64,000 bases of DNA from JABDKJ01 sp964609215 (GTDB lineage Bacteria > Bacteroidota > Bacteroidia > Flavobacteriales_D > JABDKJ01), in NCBI GenBank assembly GCA_964609215.1, contig CAZSQZ010000001.1, positions 1-64,000 on the forward strand, written 5' to 3'. The notes below the pieces were generated by a model. The model made no database searches. It saw only the letters and a list, made by a program, of their open reading frames with translations, and was not told where the DNA came from. The position numbers and the translations under genes are program-made. This document shows positions 42,601-49,902 of the stretch, in pieces (within the stretch, counting starts at the first letter, position 1; each line of letters starts with the position of its first letter).

Positions 42601-43741
42601 AGTATGAATTGATACTTGCCTTTTTCTTTAATTCAAGAAGTAGTTCGGGCAATGCAAAGAGTTTGATATAAACCCTATCGCGTTTTTATAAATTAATTTT
42701 GAATGTTTTGTATTTGAATGGGGCTTGAATTCTTGGGTAAGAGAAAGCCCCTGATAAATGATTTTTGAATTGCCAGAAAAAGAATTTGAGCTGGACGGCC
42801 AAAAACTTTTTGATCTAATGGAAATAAATTTTTCCTGACTTAATTTCTTAGTAATGCCTAAATGCATTATTTGATTTCCATCAAATTGATTGGAACCAAA
42901 TGCGCTTAAACAAAGTGTTTTTTGTAATCGAAATAAATTGACATTAAAAGCTTTAAAGAAAAGAGCTCTTATTGTTTGGGTGACGCACCATGATATACTT
43001 AATAAAGTAATTTCAATGGTCCAACAAAGAATTGAAAAGGCTATAATTAAGCCCAATACCACACACAACATATTCATTATTTCTAATGATTAAAGGGTTA
43101 AATATTTGGTATTGAGCATATCAATTCCACAGAGGAATTGTCTAGGTTTTATATGTAAGTAGTAGGGAAAAGTTGCCGCTTACCGAAATATTTCGTCCAA
43201 TGGTCGAGTGAAGTCTGCTGCTCAACTTAAGATATTTTCCAGCCCAGGAAATAGTTGGTATTGAGCATGGTGGTTCGTTTCTAGCTACTAGTTGATAGTT
43301 GTTGGTTTATAGTTAATGATTGAGGGTTGTTAGTTTATAGTTCTTGGTTGCTAGTGTCTTGTTCTAAAATAAGTTGACAGGGATTAATATTCAAAACCAC
43401 TAGGCAGCATTATAATATATTTGGTTTGGGGCTTTTAAATCCAATTCATGATTATGCGGTACCCTTCGAGAACCTCAGGGTACAACTTCGAGTGCATTTC
43501 GGCATGGCTCAATGACCACCCTTAGGATTATCTTTTTCGAGTGCATTTCGTTTCGTTTTACATTGTTCTTTGCATCCTTAGGCTAGGTTATCTAGCAATG
43601 CCGAGATACTCAAATGATGCCTACTCGAATTTGAATCATTTTTACATAAGTGTGTAATTTCTTTTACTTCGGTTTTTTAGTGCTTTCCTTGATACCTAGA
43701 AATCATGAATCCTTGAAATCGTAATTCTCAAAAAATCCTTT
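42601..43741. other. 1.1-kb intergenic region with repeat elements
   Basis: No convincing gene. A 149-codon minus frame (42628-43077) has one hydrophobic N-terminal stretch but otherwise unconvincing composition and no recognisable domain. The region carries two copies of GGTATTGAGCAT (43108-43119, 43257-43268), a perfect 7-bp inverted repeat CAATTCC/GGAATTG (43122-43140) and a near-perfect 17-bp direct repeat (43298-43314, 43326-43342). It also has a hairpin GTACCCT/AGGGTAC (43459-43483) and a 15-bp direct repeat TTCGAGTGCATTTCG (43487-43501, 43536-43550). It should contain the promoter of the giant adhesin cassette, but no clear -33/-7 pair was found. Confidence 0.6.
43459..43550. repeat. 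REP-like hairpin with 15-bp direct repeats
   Basis: A perfect inverted repeat GTACCCT ... AGGGTAC (43459-43483, with an inner GAG/CTC pairing) is followed by two exact copies of TTCGAGTGCATTTCG at 43487-43501 and 43536-43550. Together with the CTTCGAG/CTCAGG words this resembles the dispersed intergenic repeats common in Bacteroidota genomes. Whether other copies exist in this genome cannot be judged from one window. Confidence 0.5.
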
Positions 43742-46690
43742 TTAATACTTCATAATTTGAACCACAAAGGATTGATTATTTACTCTTAACAGGAAGTTTC
43801 CACTAGTAATGGCGTTTGGAAATGTTATGAATATTTCATCGTCAAAGACACGCGTTTCAATATCTAGTTTCTTCCCTCTAATATCGAATAGTTCTACTAC
43901 TGAGTTTTGATTTTCTGCAAATTCTCCAACTCCTCTTATGCTTATATAATCTTTGGCGGGATTGGGGTAAACGATATAGTCTGCATCTTTATGAATATAG
44001 ATTTCAGTTCGTTTACTTTCACTGTGTTTTCCATCTAAACCGAACTGGGTTATTCTATAATAGTTTATACCAGAGAAGGGGTTATCATCTATGATGCTAT
44101 AGGGATTAATGGATGAACCATATTCTTGTCCTTTTTCTACTGCCATGGTATACCACAACTGCTTGTCATCTGATTTTTCGATAATGAAATAATCATTGTT
44201 GTATTCACTTAATGTTACCCATTCTAATACTATTTCATTTTCTTTCTGAGTGGCATCAAAAAATAAAAATTCCACGGGTTGGGCTGTTGAATCATCTCTC
44301 CAATCGGGTTCATTTTTATTATCGCTATTTACATAGTCTAAGGGCTTGGTTCTATTAGATGGTCCATAACTATTTGACAAGCCTTTATCCTTATCAAAGA
44401 CATTATCCAATCCATCTTTATCATTATCTCTTTGAGATGGAAATACTCTAGGAAAGCCTTCAGTATTTGCTTCCCAAGCTTCCATAGCATCTAATGTTCC
44501 GTCATTATCTGAATCGGTATCTAGAAAGTCCGGCTCGTCTATGCTATCATGATTGTATGGTGTAATGTCTATTCCATTTTTTGGGCATGGCTTACAAAAG
44601 GAATCGTAAACATCACTGAGGCCGTCTTTATCTTCATCTCTAGCATTGGGTGCGATATAGTTTTTGGTAGATTGACTTTCGATATTATCTGGAATACCAT
44701 CACCATCTGAGTCAATATCTAAGGAAGCGATTAGGCCATCATTATCCAAGTCCAAGATTTCAGTAGAGAACAGATTAAATGGAACTTTTTGTCTAGTAAT
44801 TCTTGAACTTTCATATTCTAGTTCAAGGCAGGTCTCACCCTCCTTTTCGAAATATAATAGTTCTATTTTATGGGCTCCTTCATCTAGAAATAGTTCCGCT
44901 TTTGCAAGTTCACAGCTGTGGGTGCCGTCATTTAAAAGGATGACTTGTTTATCAATGGATAAGCGGGATCCGTCCCCCGAATTCAGATAAAAAGTATATT
45001 CATCCGCTTCTTCAATTTTTATATATCCATAGTATCGAATAGAATATGTGCTTGTTCTCCCCAAATGAATACTGGCTAAATTATTGGGAACAAAATCAGT
45101 TGTTGTTCCTGTGAAATCGGAATTCAAGCTTATTACTTTATCGATTTTGTTTTTGGGTGGAAGTTGATTGTACAATTGATAATTCAATGCTGAGTTATGC
45201 CCTTCTTTGTCTTCTACAGAATCTGGTATTCCATCATTGTCATCATCACGGTCAATTGCGTTTACAATTCCATCTCCATCGGTATCAGGACAGTTTTGAT
45301 TTCTATTACATTTTGGGTCTAGACAATCTACAAGTCCATTGCAATCATCATCTATACCGTTATTGCATATTTCAGTGCTCTGATACTGAGCTTTTGTTAA
45401 GCTTATACCAAAATGCAGCTTTCCTTTTTCGCCCGCGGTTGCTGACTTAGTGTCTCCATTTGAAGTTCCACTGAGCCCTCCAGAATGATAAATTCTTACA
45501 TTTTCTAAAAAAGAACTTTTAGTATATATAATTCCAGCTCCACCGCCACCACCGGTTCCAGCATCATTGTGATTATCTCCACCTTTTCCTCCATTGGATT
45601 CTATATACAAAGGTCCATTTATACTTTTTGTATCTAAAATTATTGTTCCTCCAGCTCCTGCTCCTCCTGAACCATTATTCTCTTTTGCAGATATACCTTT
45701 ATCACCATTTGCAGAAATGGTATGTGTATTTCCTGAAATAGAATTAGCCATTATAATTACCAGTCCTCCTCCATTTCCTCCAGCAGCTCCTTTTACTCCG
45801 CTATAGTGGCCAGAACCTCCGCCCCCGCCAAAAAAAATTCTGTTCTGATCAATAGAATTATTCAATGCATTTCCACCTTCTCCTCTGGTTTTAGATGATT
45901 GATTTGAATGGAGACCTCCAAAACCACCTGACCCGAAATTGGATCCTCCGCCTCCTCCGGCATTCTTTCCATTTCCTCCGCCACCTGCATTTGCTTGAGC
46001 TCCTTTTCCTCCTTGCTTATTGATAATTGTGTTGGCAATTCCTTCACCTTTTAAGCCGGCTTCTCCAGAAACAGTTGGTGTATAGAAAGCAGCTACGTTT
46101 GTCGAATTATTTGGACTTGAAGGTTGTGCTCCTCTAAAACCTAAACCGTCTAAAATGATGTCCGAGTTTAGTATGAGATGTTCTGCAGAAAAAATAAGAA
46201 CCCCCCCTATTTTACCGTCCCATGGTTTTGCAGAAAGTACAGAAACCACATTTGCAATTTGGTATTTTGGAATTGTTATTAGTTGTAATCCTGCATTTGG
46301 ATTGAATATCGGATTAATAGAAAATTTAAGGGATATTTGGTTCTCAGAAATCCCTGTTATTTCATTTATCTCATAATTTCCTGCTGCATTAAAATGTTCT
46401 ATTTCTCCAAAGTCGGATGTATTACTTTCATTTGTTAATGCTCCTTTGGCTTGATAAACAAGAACTTTCTGACCTACCAAAAACCCGGAAGAATTTAATA
46501 CTGATAGTTCTCCTTTGCTTGCACATTCAATTGCATCAATTGCGGTATATTTATTTATCTGACCCCCAATGAAAGCGATTTGTGCTGATGAGTTTAGAGT
46601 AAAAAAAAGTAGAAAAACAGTAAGTATTTTGAAATCAAAATAAATTGAAGAAAGAACATTTTTCTCTCCTTGAATAGCGTTTGTTTTCAT
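43742..46690 (-). CDS. Secreted glycine-rich, PA14-domain protein with type A T9SS sorting domain
   Basis: 982 residues starting MKTNAIQGEKNVLSS, with a signal anchor cleaved after NSSAQ (~residue 37). Domains follow in order: an N-terminal beta-rich region (~40-190); a glycine-rich stretch (~200-420, GGGGNGKNAGGGGGSNFGSG type); a MopE-like motif (CNNGIDDDCNGLVDCLDPKC). Next is a TSP3 pair, a PA14-like sugar-binding fold (~510-640, YSIRYYGYIKIEEADEYTFY, SGDGSRLSIDKQVI) and more TSP3 loops. A ~90-residue Fn3/beta module (LEWVTLSEYNNDYFIIEKS) leads to a type A C-terminal sorting domain (YIVYPNPAKDYISIRG ... GNFLLRVNNQSFVVQIMKY). Type A CTDs are cleaved and usually swapped for an A-LPS anchor, so this protein is anchored differently from its CHU_C neighbours and has no PorP/SprF partner. 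It is monocistronic by spacing. Confidence 0.88.
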   Translation of the reverse strand: MKTNAIQGEKNVLSSIYFDFKILTVFLLFFTLNSSAQIAFIGGQINKYTAIDAIECASKGELSVLNSSGFLVGQKVLVYQAKGALTNESNTSDFGEIEHFNAAGNYEINEITGISENQISLKFSINPIFNPNAGLQLITIPKYQIANVVSVLSAKPWDGKIGGVLIFSAEHLILNSDIILDGLGFRGAQPSSPNNSTNVAAFYTPTVSGEAGLKGEGIANTIINKQGGKGAQANAGGGGNGKNAGGGGGSNFGSGGFGGLHSNQSSKTRGEGGNALNNSIDQNRIFFGGGGGSGHYSGVKGAAGGNGGGLVIIMANSISGNTHTISANGDKGISAKENNGSGGAGAGGTIILDTKSINGPLYIESNGGKGGDNHNDAGTGGGGGAGIIYTKSSFLENVRIYHSGGLSGTSNGDTKSATAGEKGKLHFGISLTKAQYQSTEICNNGIDDDCNGLVDCLDPKCNRNQNCPDTDGDGIVNAIDRDDDNDGIPDSVEDKEGHNSALNYQLYNQLPPKNKIDKVISLNSDFTGTTTDFVPNNLASIHLGRTSTYSIRYYGYIKIEEADEYTFYLNSGDGSRLSIDKQVILLNDGTHSCELAKAELFLDEGAHKIELLYFEKEGETCLELEYESSRITRQKVPFNLFSTEILDLDNDGLIASLDIDSDGDGIPDNIESQSTKNYIAPNARDEDKDGLSDVYDSFCKPCPKNGIDITPYNHDSIDEPDFLDTDSDNDGTLDAMEAWEANTEGFPRVFPSQRDNDKDGLDNVFDKDKGLSNSYGPSNRTKPLDYVNSDNKNEPDWRDDSTAQPVEFLFFDATQKENEIVLEWVTLSEYNNDYFIIEKSDDKQLWYTMAVEKGQEYGSSINPYSIIDDNPFSGINYYRITQFGLDGKHSESKRTEIYIHKDADYIVYPNPAKDYISIRGVGEFAENQNSVVELFDIRGKKLDIETRVFDDEIFITFPNAITSGNFLLRVNNQSFVVQIMKY

Positions 46691-47219
46691 GACTGTATTT
46701 TTGATTATGCATTAAGAAAATATAGATTGTTTGACAAAATTGATTAGCTCATTTGGGAGCAAATCTTGTTTTTGAAGAAGCCATGTGGAATTACTAAAAA
46801 TGAAAACTTCCGTTTTCTAAAGAAATGAGAAACTGTTTTAGAATTACAGTTTTCTTTTGATTGAAGAAGGTAATTATATCTGATTATTAATTCCTTGAAA
46901 TACCGAAAATAGATTTGATCGGCATTGATCCACACACACAACTGATAAATCATCTTGACAATATTAAATGGGATAAAGCTTAAAAGGTATTGAGCATCGT
47001 TTGGAGTTTCCCATTAAAAACTCTTGTTATTATATGATTCACTTAGCTATAAGTTGCTTTAAAAATTTATTATTCGCTGAGCTGTAAAATGATGGTAAAA
47101 TAGAATTTGATTATATAGATTAAAGAAAATATTAGCACTTAAAACACTGATTAACAAATATTTATATTTTTTGGCACGGCTATTGATATATTCTAGACAT
47201 AACCATAAAATTTGAAACG
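46691..47219. other. Intergenic region between the PA14 protein and a small plus-strand gene
   Basis: About 530 AT-rich bases. It contains a third GGTATTGAGCAT word (46986-46997), a short CA microsatellite (around 46931) and, at its right end, a sigma-54-like promoter. A 69-codon minus frame (46744-46953) has no recognisable features and is not called. Promoters for the minus-strand PA14 gene must lie here; none is clear. Confidence 0.5.
47171..47187 (+). promoter_or_regulatory. Sigma-54-like promoter for the small plus-strand gene
   Basis: TTGGCACGGCTATTGAT matches the sigma-54 (-24/-12) pattern TGGCACG-N4-TTGC in spacing and in all of the -24 box. The -12 box reads TTGA instead of TTGC, a change in a normally conserved base. 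The element ends 33 bases before the ATG at 47220, a normal leader length. Confidence 0.4.
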
Positions 47220-47384
47220 ATGATTGATATTAAAAGAAAATACATGGAAGCTAAAATGAAAGCTTTAGAATTAATGAAAACAGGAAGAATAACAGAGTAC
47301 ATTGCGCACTTAATGTTAATAAAGGAATTACATTTGCAAATCTTAAACAGTGCAAGCACAGCTAACCCAGGTAAATTGAGATGA
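47220..47384 (+). CDS. Small conserved-looking protein of unknown function (54 residues)
   Basis: I do not recognise a family. The frame ATG(47220)-TGA(47384) encodes a short, basic, largely helical protein: MIDIKRKYMEAKMKALELMK, then TGRITEYIAHLMLIKELHLQ, then ILNSASTANPGKLR. The middle could form one amphipathic helix pair; no signal peptide, Cys motif or transmembrane segment is seen. Support for it being real is contextual: a sigma-54-like promoter just upstream, a purine-rich leader (GAAACG) near the start, and a rho-independent terminator 31 bases after the stop. It is the only intact plus-strand gene in the window and converges on the S4-domain gene. It is too short for usual ORF cut-offs. 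Confidence 0.6.
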   Translation: MIDIKRKYMEAKMKALELMKTGRITEYIAHLMLIKELHLQILNSASTANPGKLR

Positions 47385-47415
47385 TGCTTAAATTAAAGAA
47401 ATCACTATTCGAATA

Positions 47416-47446
47416 AAGGCTTCAAGAAATTGGAGCCTTTTTTTAT
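47416..47446 (+). terminator. Rho-independent terminator between convergent genes
   Basis: AAGGCTTC (47416-47423) pairs with GGAGCCTT (47432-47439), including one G-U pair, across an eight-base loop and runs into seven T. It ends the small plus-strand gene and could also stop minus-strand transcripts from the S4-domain gene, whose last codons at 47443-47446 it overlaps. Confidence 0.75.
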
Positions 47447-47823
47447 TCTTCTTCATCCAAAAACTTTTCTCTATCTCTTCTTTCCTTTTTTGTTGGTCTT
47501 CCTTTAAATTTTCTCTTGGTGGAGCTGATCATGGGTCTTCCTAATTTTATCATCTCCTTTTTGTCCAACTCCGACTGCGGGGTTACGTTTATTACATAGT
47601 CTTCCACAAGTTTAGGCCCTACTCTATTCTTTGGTAATTCCTTAACCTGAAATTGATAGTTAATGGCCTTTTTCTTTACTAGAATAATATCATTAATTGA
47701 TATTTCTCTTGCAGGCTTAATAGGCTTTTCTTGAACAAGTACCTTTCCTTTTTTGCAGGCTTCAGTTGCCTTGCTTCTTGTTTTAAAGATTCTTATGGAC
47801 CAGAGATATTTATCTACGCGCAC
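47443..47823 (-). CDS. hslR: S4 RNA-binding domain protein (Hsp15/HslR-like)
   Basis: 126 residues, cytoplasmic. The N-terminus MRVDKYLWSIRIFKTRSKAT begins the S4 fold and is the characteristic Hsp15 start; A/CKKGKVLVQ and KPAREI..NDII complete it (~1-60). The C-terminal third is very basic (TKRKFKGRPTKKERRDREKF), as expected for ribosome/RNA binding. Hsp15 is known to bind 50S subunits that carry nascent chains after stalled translation. The start is GTG at 47823-47821, and that G is also the last base of the upstream LytTR stop (TAGTG), so translation is probably coupled. It is likely the last gene of the signalling operon but unrelated to it in function. Confidence 0.9.
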   Translation of the reverse strand: MRVDKYLWSIRIFKTRSKATEACKKGKVLVQEKPIKPAREISINDIILVKKKAINYQFQVKELPKNRVGPKLVEDYVINVTPQSELDKKEMIKLGRPMISSTKRKFKGRPTKKERRDREKFLDEEE

Positions 47824-48509
47824 TAAGCTATATTTAGGCGACTTAACAATGCAGCTCTATAGGATTTGCTTATTGGAATTACTTTGTCTCCAACAGCAAG
47901 AGTAGAGTCTTCCATTGATTTTACATGATTTAAGTTAATGATATAACTTCTGTGGATACGTACAAAATCCTTTTGAGGAATTTTAGATTCTATTGACTTC
48001 ATTGATGAGTGAACAATATACTTTTTGTTCGAAGACTGAAGAGTCACATAATCACCTAAAGCTTGAATGACGGAGATTACCGAAAGATCAACTTTTACGA
48101 GCTGAGATTTTTCTTTAACAAAAATAAATTTCTTGTCCTTTATTTCTGGATCCGTTTCAAAATTTGAATTGATTTTGTCTATTGATTTTAGGACTCTAGC
48201 AAGTGTTAAGGGCTTATGAATAAAATCAGAGACTTCGAAATCAAATGCATCTACTGCATAATCTTTTTTAGATGACATAAGTACTACCTGACAATGAGCT
48301 GGTATATTGGATAAAAAATCCAAACCAGTGATATCGGGAAACTCTACATCCAGAAAAATTAAATGAATATCTTTTTCCTTTATGGTAGATAGCGCTTTAA
48401 CTGGATCAGTAAAACTACCAATGAAATTTATGTTATCTGATTTTTGAAGAAATACTTCCAGTGCTTTGTTGACTAGATTATCATCGTCAATGGTTATAGT
48501 GTTAAGCAT
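47823..48509 (-). CDS. LytTR-family DNA-binding response regulator
   Basis: 228 residues. The receiver domain (1-~115) has the acidic pocket IDDD (7-10), phospho-acceptor Asp54 (LIFLDVEFPD), a Ser switch residue (LMSSKKD) and Lys99 (FIHKP). The LytTR DNA-binding domain (~130-225) carries the usual core: FIFVKEKSQLVKVDL, I.ALGDYVTL, F.RIHRSYIINLNHV, IPISKSYR. Such regulators bind paired ~9-bp direct repeats and commonly act with a histidine kinase. The nearest kinase is the hybrid protein at 49903-51792 in the same cluster. Its start is eight bases after the stop of the upstream sensor-like gene, so the two are cotranscribed. Target genes are unknown; the neighbouring surface proteins are plausible but untested. 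Confidence 0.93.
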   Translation of the reverse strand: MLNTITIDDDNLVNKALEVFLQKSDNINFIGSFTDPVKALSTIKEKDIHLIFLDVEFPDITGLDFLSNIPAHCQVVLMSSKKDYAVDAFDFEVSDFIHKPLTLARVLKSIDKINSNFETDPEIKDKKFIFVKEKSQLVKVDLSVISVIQALGDYVTLQSSNKKYIVHSSMKSIESKIPQKDFVRIHRSYIINLNHVKSMEDSTLAVGDKVIPISKSYRAALLSRLNIA

Positions 48510-48517
48510 AGTGTCAA

Positions 48518-49372
48518 TTAATTTAAGGCCAGTTTATTATTACTAAATATTTCCCTCAGTTCCTTCCTAATAAACTCTTTTATCTCAAAGCTGTCAAGTT
48601 TATTGGCCTGATTTTTTTCTCTACTTTTAACCAAGTTACTTGCAAAAATATTTATCTGGTCTTCTAAATATGATTTGAAATTGCTTGTTACTGGTCCTTC
48701 TACAATAGATACCACATTGAACTTAGGGTAGTCATTGATAATTAATTTATAAGTTTCGTACTGGATAACTTCTAAATCTTCATTTGCCTTATTAAAGGCA
48801 TCTTCTACAAAGGATTTTATAGCAGTGAGCATTCCAGAAACCATATCATTTTCCAACTCTGAGTCTGGATTATAGCTTCCTAACAATATCCCAGATCCTT
48901 CTTCCATTACTAGAATATCAATAATTTTTGATTCTGCTAAGTCTTCTAAAATAATATCTGCTTCTTTGATACCAGAAACTTTATTTTTAAATCTATTCTT
49001 CCAATTGCTAAATGAGAACACTTCTTTTCTCTGTTTCTCTATTCTTTCACTCAGCTTTTGAAATTCTGCTTGAATATATTTCTTTATCATTTGACCAAGT
49101 ATAGGATAAAGGGCATCAACAATATCATCCTTGGCATTTGCAATTTGATTCTTAAGAGCTTCAGTAATTGCAGGCCCCATTGTTTTGGGTATTTCTTCTT
49201 TAAAGTCACCCAGTTTTTCTTCAATAATGGGATTAACTCTTTTTTCCAATTCAACTCTTTGGTTAACCTGGTCATTGAGTTCAGATATTCTTTTTTCAAT
49301 TTTCTCACGAACTTGTCGTTCGTCATCCAAAAGAATACCTTTCAGGAGTTCTATTTTATCCTGATCGTTCAT
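48518..49372 (-). CDS. Coiled-coil protein like the N-terminal sensor part of GTPase-associated OmpA proteins
   Basis: 284 residues, no signal peptide or membrane segment. The N-terminal half is helical and charged (LLKGILLDDERQVREKIEKR; VNPIIEEKLGDFKEEIPKTM; GPAITEALKNQI; DIVDALYPILGQMIKKYIQA). The C-terminal half contains VMEEGSGILLGSY, NDMVSGMLTAIKSFVEDAF and YETYKLIINDYPKFNVVSIV, which looks like a roadblock/PAS-like fold. From memory, this whole arrangement is the N-terminus of larger cell-envelope OmpA proteins in cyanobacteria and Bacteroidota that neighbour Ras-like GTPases. Here the OmpA domain is absent, so the module is stand-alone and cytoplasmic. It could be a GTPase partner for the Rab-like protein upstream. 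The homology is recalled, not searched; function is inferred. Confidence 0.6.
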   Translation of the reverse strand: MNDQDKIELLKGILLDDERQVREKIEKRISELNDQVNQRVELEKRVNPIIEEKLGDFKEEIPKTMGPAITEALKNQIANAKDDIVDALYPILGQMIKKYIQAEFQKLSERIEKQRKEVFSFSNWKNRFKNKVSGIKEADIILEDLAESKIIDILVMEEGSGILLGSYNPDSELENDMVSGMLTAIKSFVEDAFNKANEDLEVIQYETYKLIINDYPKFNVVSIVEGPVTSNFKSYLEDQINIFASNLVKSREKNQANKLDSFEIKEFIRKELREIFSNNKLALN

Positions 49373-49400
49373 TTAAAAAAAAATCAAATTGAAAAGGTAT

Positions 49401-49739
49401 TTATCCTGCTAACTTATCAGATAATGTGCTAAACATTTTAGCTAAAGCTTTTCTATCAGCTTTTTTATCTTGTAATGAGTTTGCTTCTTTATCGATAAGC
49501 GCGTTTAGCCTGTTCTCGGCTTTTGACAGCTCTTTTTCAAAGTTCTGAATAGTCTCACTCAACTCTTTTTTCAACTCGGCAATTTCATCTTTGAATTCCT
49601 GTTTTTGCCTTTCAAGTGATTTTGAAATTTCTTGAAACTGCTGGTTATAATCCTGGATTTCATTACCAAAAATAATCTCCTTTATCGCATTAATCTTGGG
49701 ATCAAGACCATTTGTGTGATTCTTATTTTCTTGTTTCAT
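49401..49739 (-). CDS. Small coiled-coil protein of unknown function
   Basis: 112 residues with no recognised family. After a short polar N-terminus (MKQENKNHTNGLDPKINAIK) nearly the whole protein is a continuous heptad-rich helix (about residues 30-95: EISKSLERQKQEFKDEIAEL, ETIQNFEKELSKAENRLNAL). It ends in a small helix (KALAKMFSTLSDKLAG). No signal peptide or transmembrane segment is present. It begins the gene group that includes the sensor-like and LytTR genes, 28 bases ahead of the former, and a candidate promoter lies upstream. A scaffold or adaptor role within the signalling cluster is a guess from its shape and position. Confidence 0.7.
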   Translation of the reverse strand: MKQENKNHTNGLDPKINAIKEIIFGNEIQDYNQQFQEISKSLERQKQEFKDEIAELKKELSETIQNFEKELSKAENRLNALIDKEANSLQDKKADRKALAKMFSTLSDKLAG

Positions 49740-49821
49740 TGTGTTCTAAAAGTTAGGCTTACTTTATACGTCATTTACTAGATTAAAGATGCGCAAATAG
49801 TTTACATTTTGCTCTAAGCCG

Positions 49822-49829
49822 CAAATATA
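49822..49829 (-). promoter_or_regulatory. Candidate Bacteroidota -7 promoter element
   Basis: On the minus strand this reads TATATTTG, an exact match to the Bacteroidota sigma-A -7 consensus TAnnTTTG. It lies in the 163-base gap between the kinase and the coiled-coil gene, about 83 bases before the latter's start. No good -33 TTG box is seen at the usual distance, so the call is tentative. Confidence 0.35.
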
Positions 49830-49902
49830 GTTCAAAAAAGTACTATAAAAATAGCTAAATACCTAAACAGAATGAAGTTAGAAGAAATTTTGAATATTCA
49901 TA

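Noticed and set aside
42628..43077. 149-codon minus-strand frame with a hydrophobic N-terminus
   Set aside because: Only the first ~30 residues look protein-like. The rest is Ser/Lys/Asn-rich low-quality sequence with no domain, and it lies in the repeat-bearing leader of the giant adhesin.
46744..46953. 69-codon minus-strand frame
   Set aside because: No signal, domain or start context; composition like random AT-rich DNA in an intergenic region.
43742..47219. Search for insertion sequences, integrases, tRNA attachment sites or prophage genes around the adhesin locus
   Set aside because: No transposase, integrase, tRNA or terminal inverted repeats of IS type were recognised; the short repeats present are too small to support a mobile element call.
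49058..49432. 124-codon plus-strand frame opposite the sensor-like gene
   Set aside because: Phe/Asn/Ile-rich antisense shadow of the helical coding region; no start context or domain.
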